Origin: Treponema sp.
GTDB lineage: Bacteria; Spirochaetota; Spirochaetia; Treponematales; Breznakiellaceae
Direction: 5' to 3'
DNA: 5,471 nt
Assembly: GCA_031279925.1 (NCBI GenBank)
Contig: JAITHQ010000042.1
Coordinates: 1-5,471, forward strand
The notes under the pieces are model-generated. The model searched no databases. It worked only from the letters and a program-made list of their open reading frames with translations, and was not told the origin of the DNA. Of this stretch, positions 5,458-5,471 are shown piece by piece; position 1 is the stretch's first letter; every line of letters begins with the position of its first letter. The position numbers and the translations under genes are program-made.

Positions 5458-5471
5458 GTGATTTATCCAAC

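Overview
The window looks like chromosomal DNA from a Gram-negative-type (diderm) bacterium. A lipoprotein-type membrane fusion adaptor implies an outer membrane, and base composition looks roughly balanced. An MtaA/CmuA-type methyltransferase-like protein beside a GguB/XylH-type sugar permease, together with hairpin-rich intergenic DNA, would suit a Treponema-like spirochete. That assignment is an impression, not a proof.

Layout, left to right. Positions 1-198 hold the 3' end of an unrecognised plus-strand gene. It converges on a minus-strand two-gene operon, with a putative bidirectional terminator between them (about 181-223). The operon reads from right to left: a lipoprotein periplasmic adaptor (MacA/HlyD type, 1053-2420), then a MacB/LolD-type ABC ATPase (223-1053), coupled by a one-base TAATG stop/start overlap. 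No FtsX/MacB-type permease follows, although one is usual for such systems.

Positions 2421-3087 form a gene-poor stretch of about 670 bp. It contains at least four hairpins built on a recurring TTGCAAAAC/GTTTTGCAA word. The two outermost hairpins could mark the ends of a 408-bp element. Inside lies a 54-codon hydrophobic ORF with a possible ribosome site, ending exactly at the last hairpin. A degenerate 7-bp-period repeat sits just beyond the stop codon of the next gene.

Positions 3088-4098 (minus) encode a uroporphyrinogen-decarboxylase-superfamily protein carrying the His-X-Cys...Cys zinc signature of MtaA/MtbA-type corrinoid methyltransferases. Positions 4245-5444 (minus) encode a sugar ABC permease of the GguB/XylH type, closed by a strong intrinsic terminator at 4192-4221. 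The methyltransferase-like gene is therefore probably transcribed separately. The partner ATPase and binding-protein genes of the sugar transporter are expected just beyond the right edge.

The three protein systems are recognisable families. The less explained parts are the hairpin-rich intergenic region, the missing permease of the efflux-type operon, and the low-complexity insert in the adaptor. I found no convincing new defence or mobile system.
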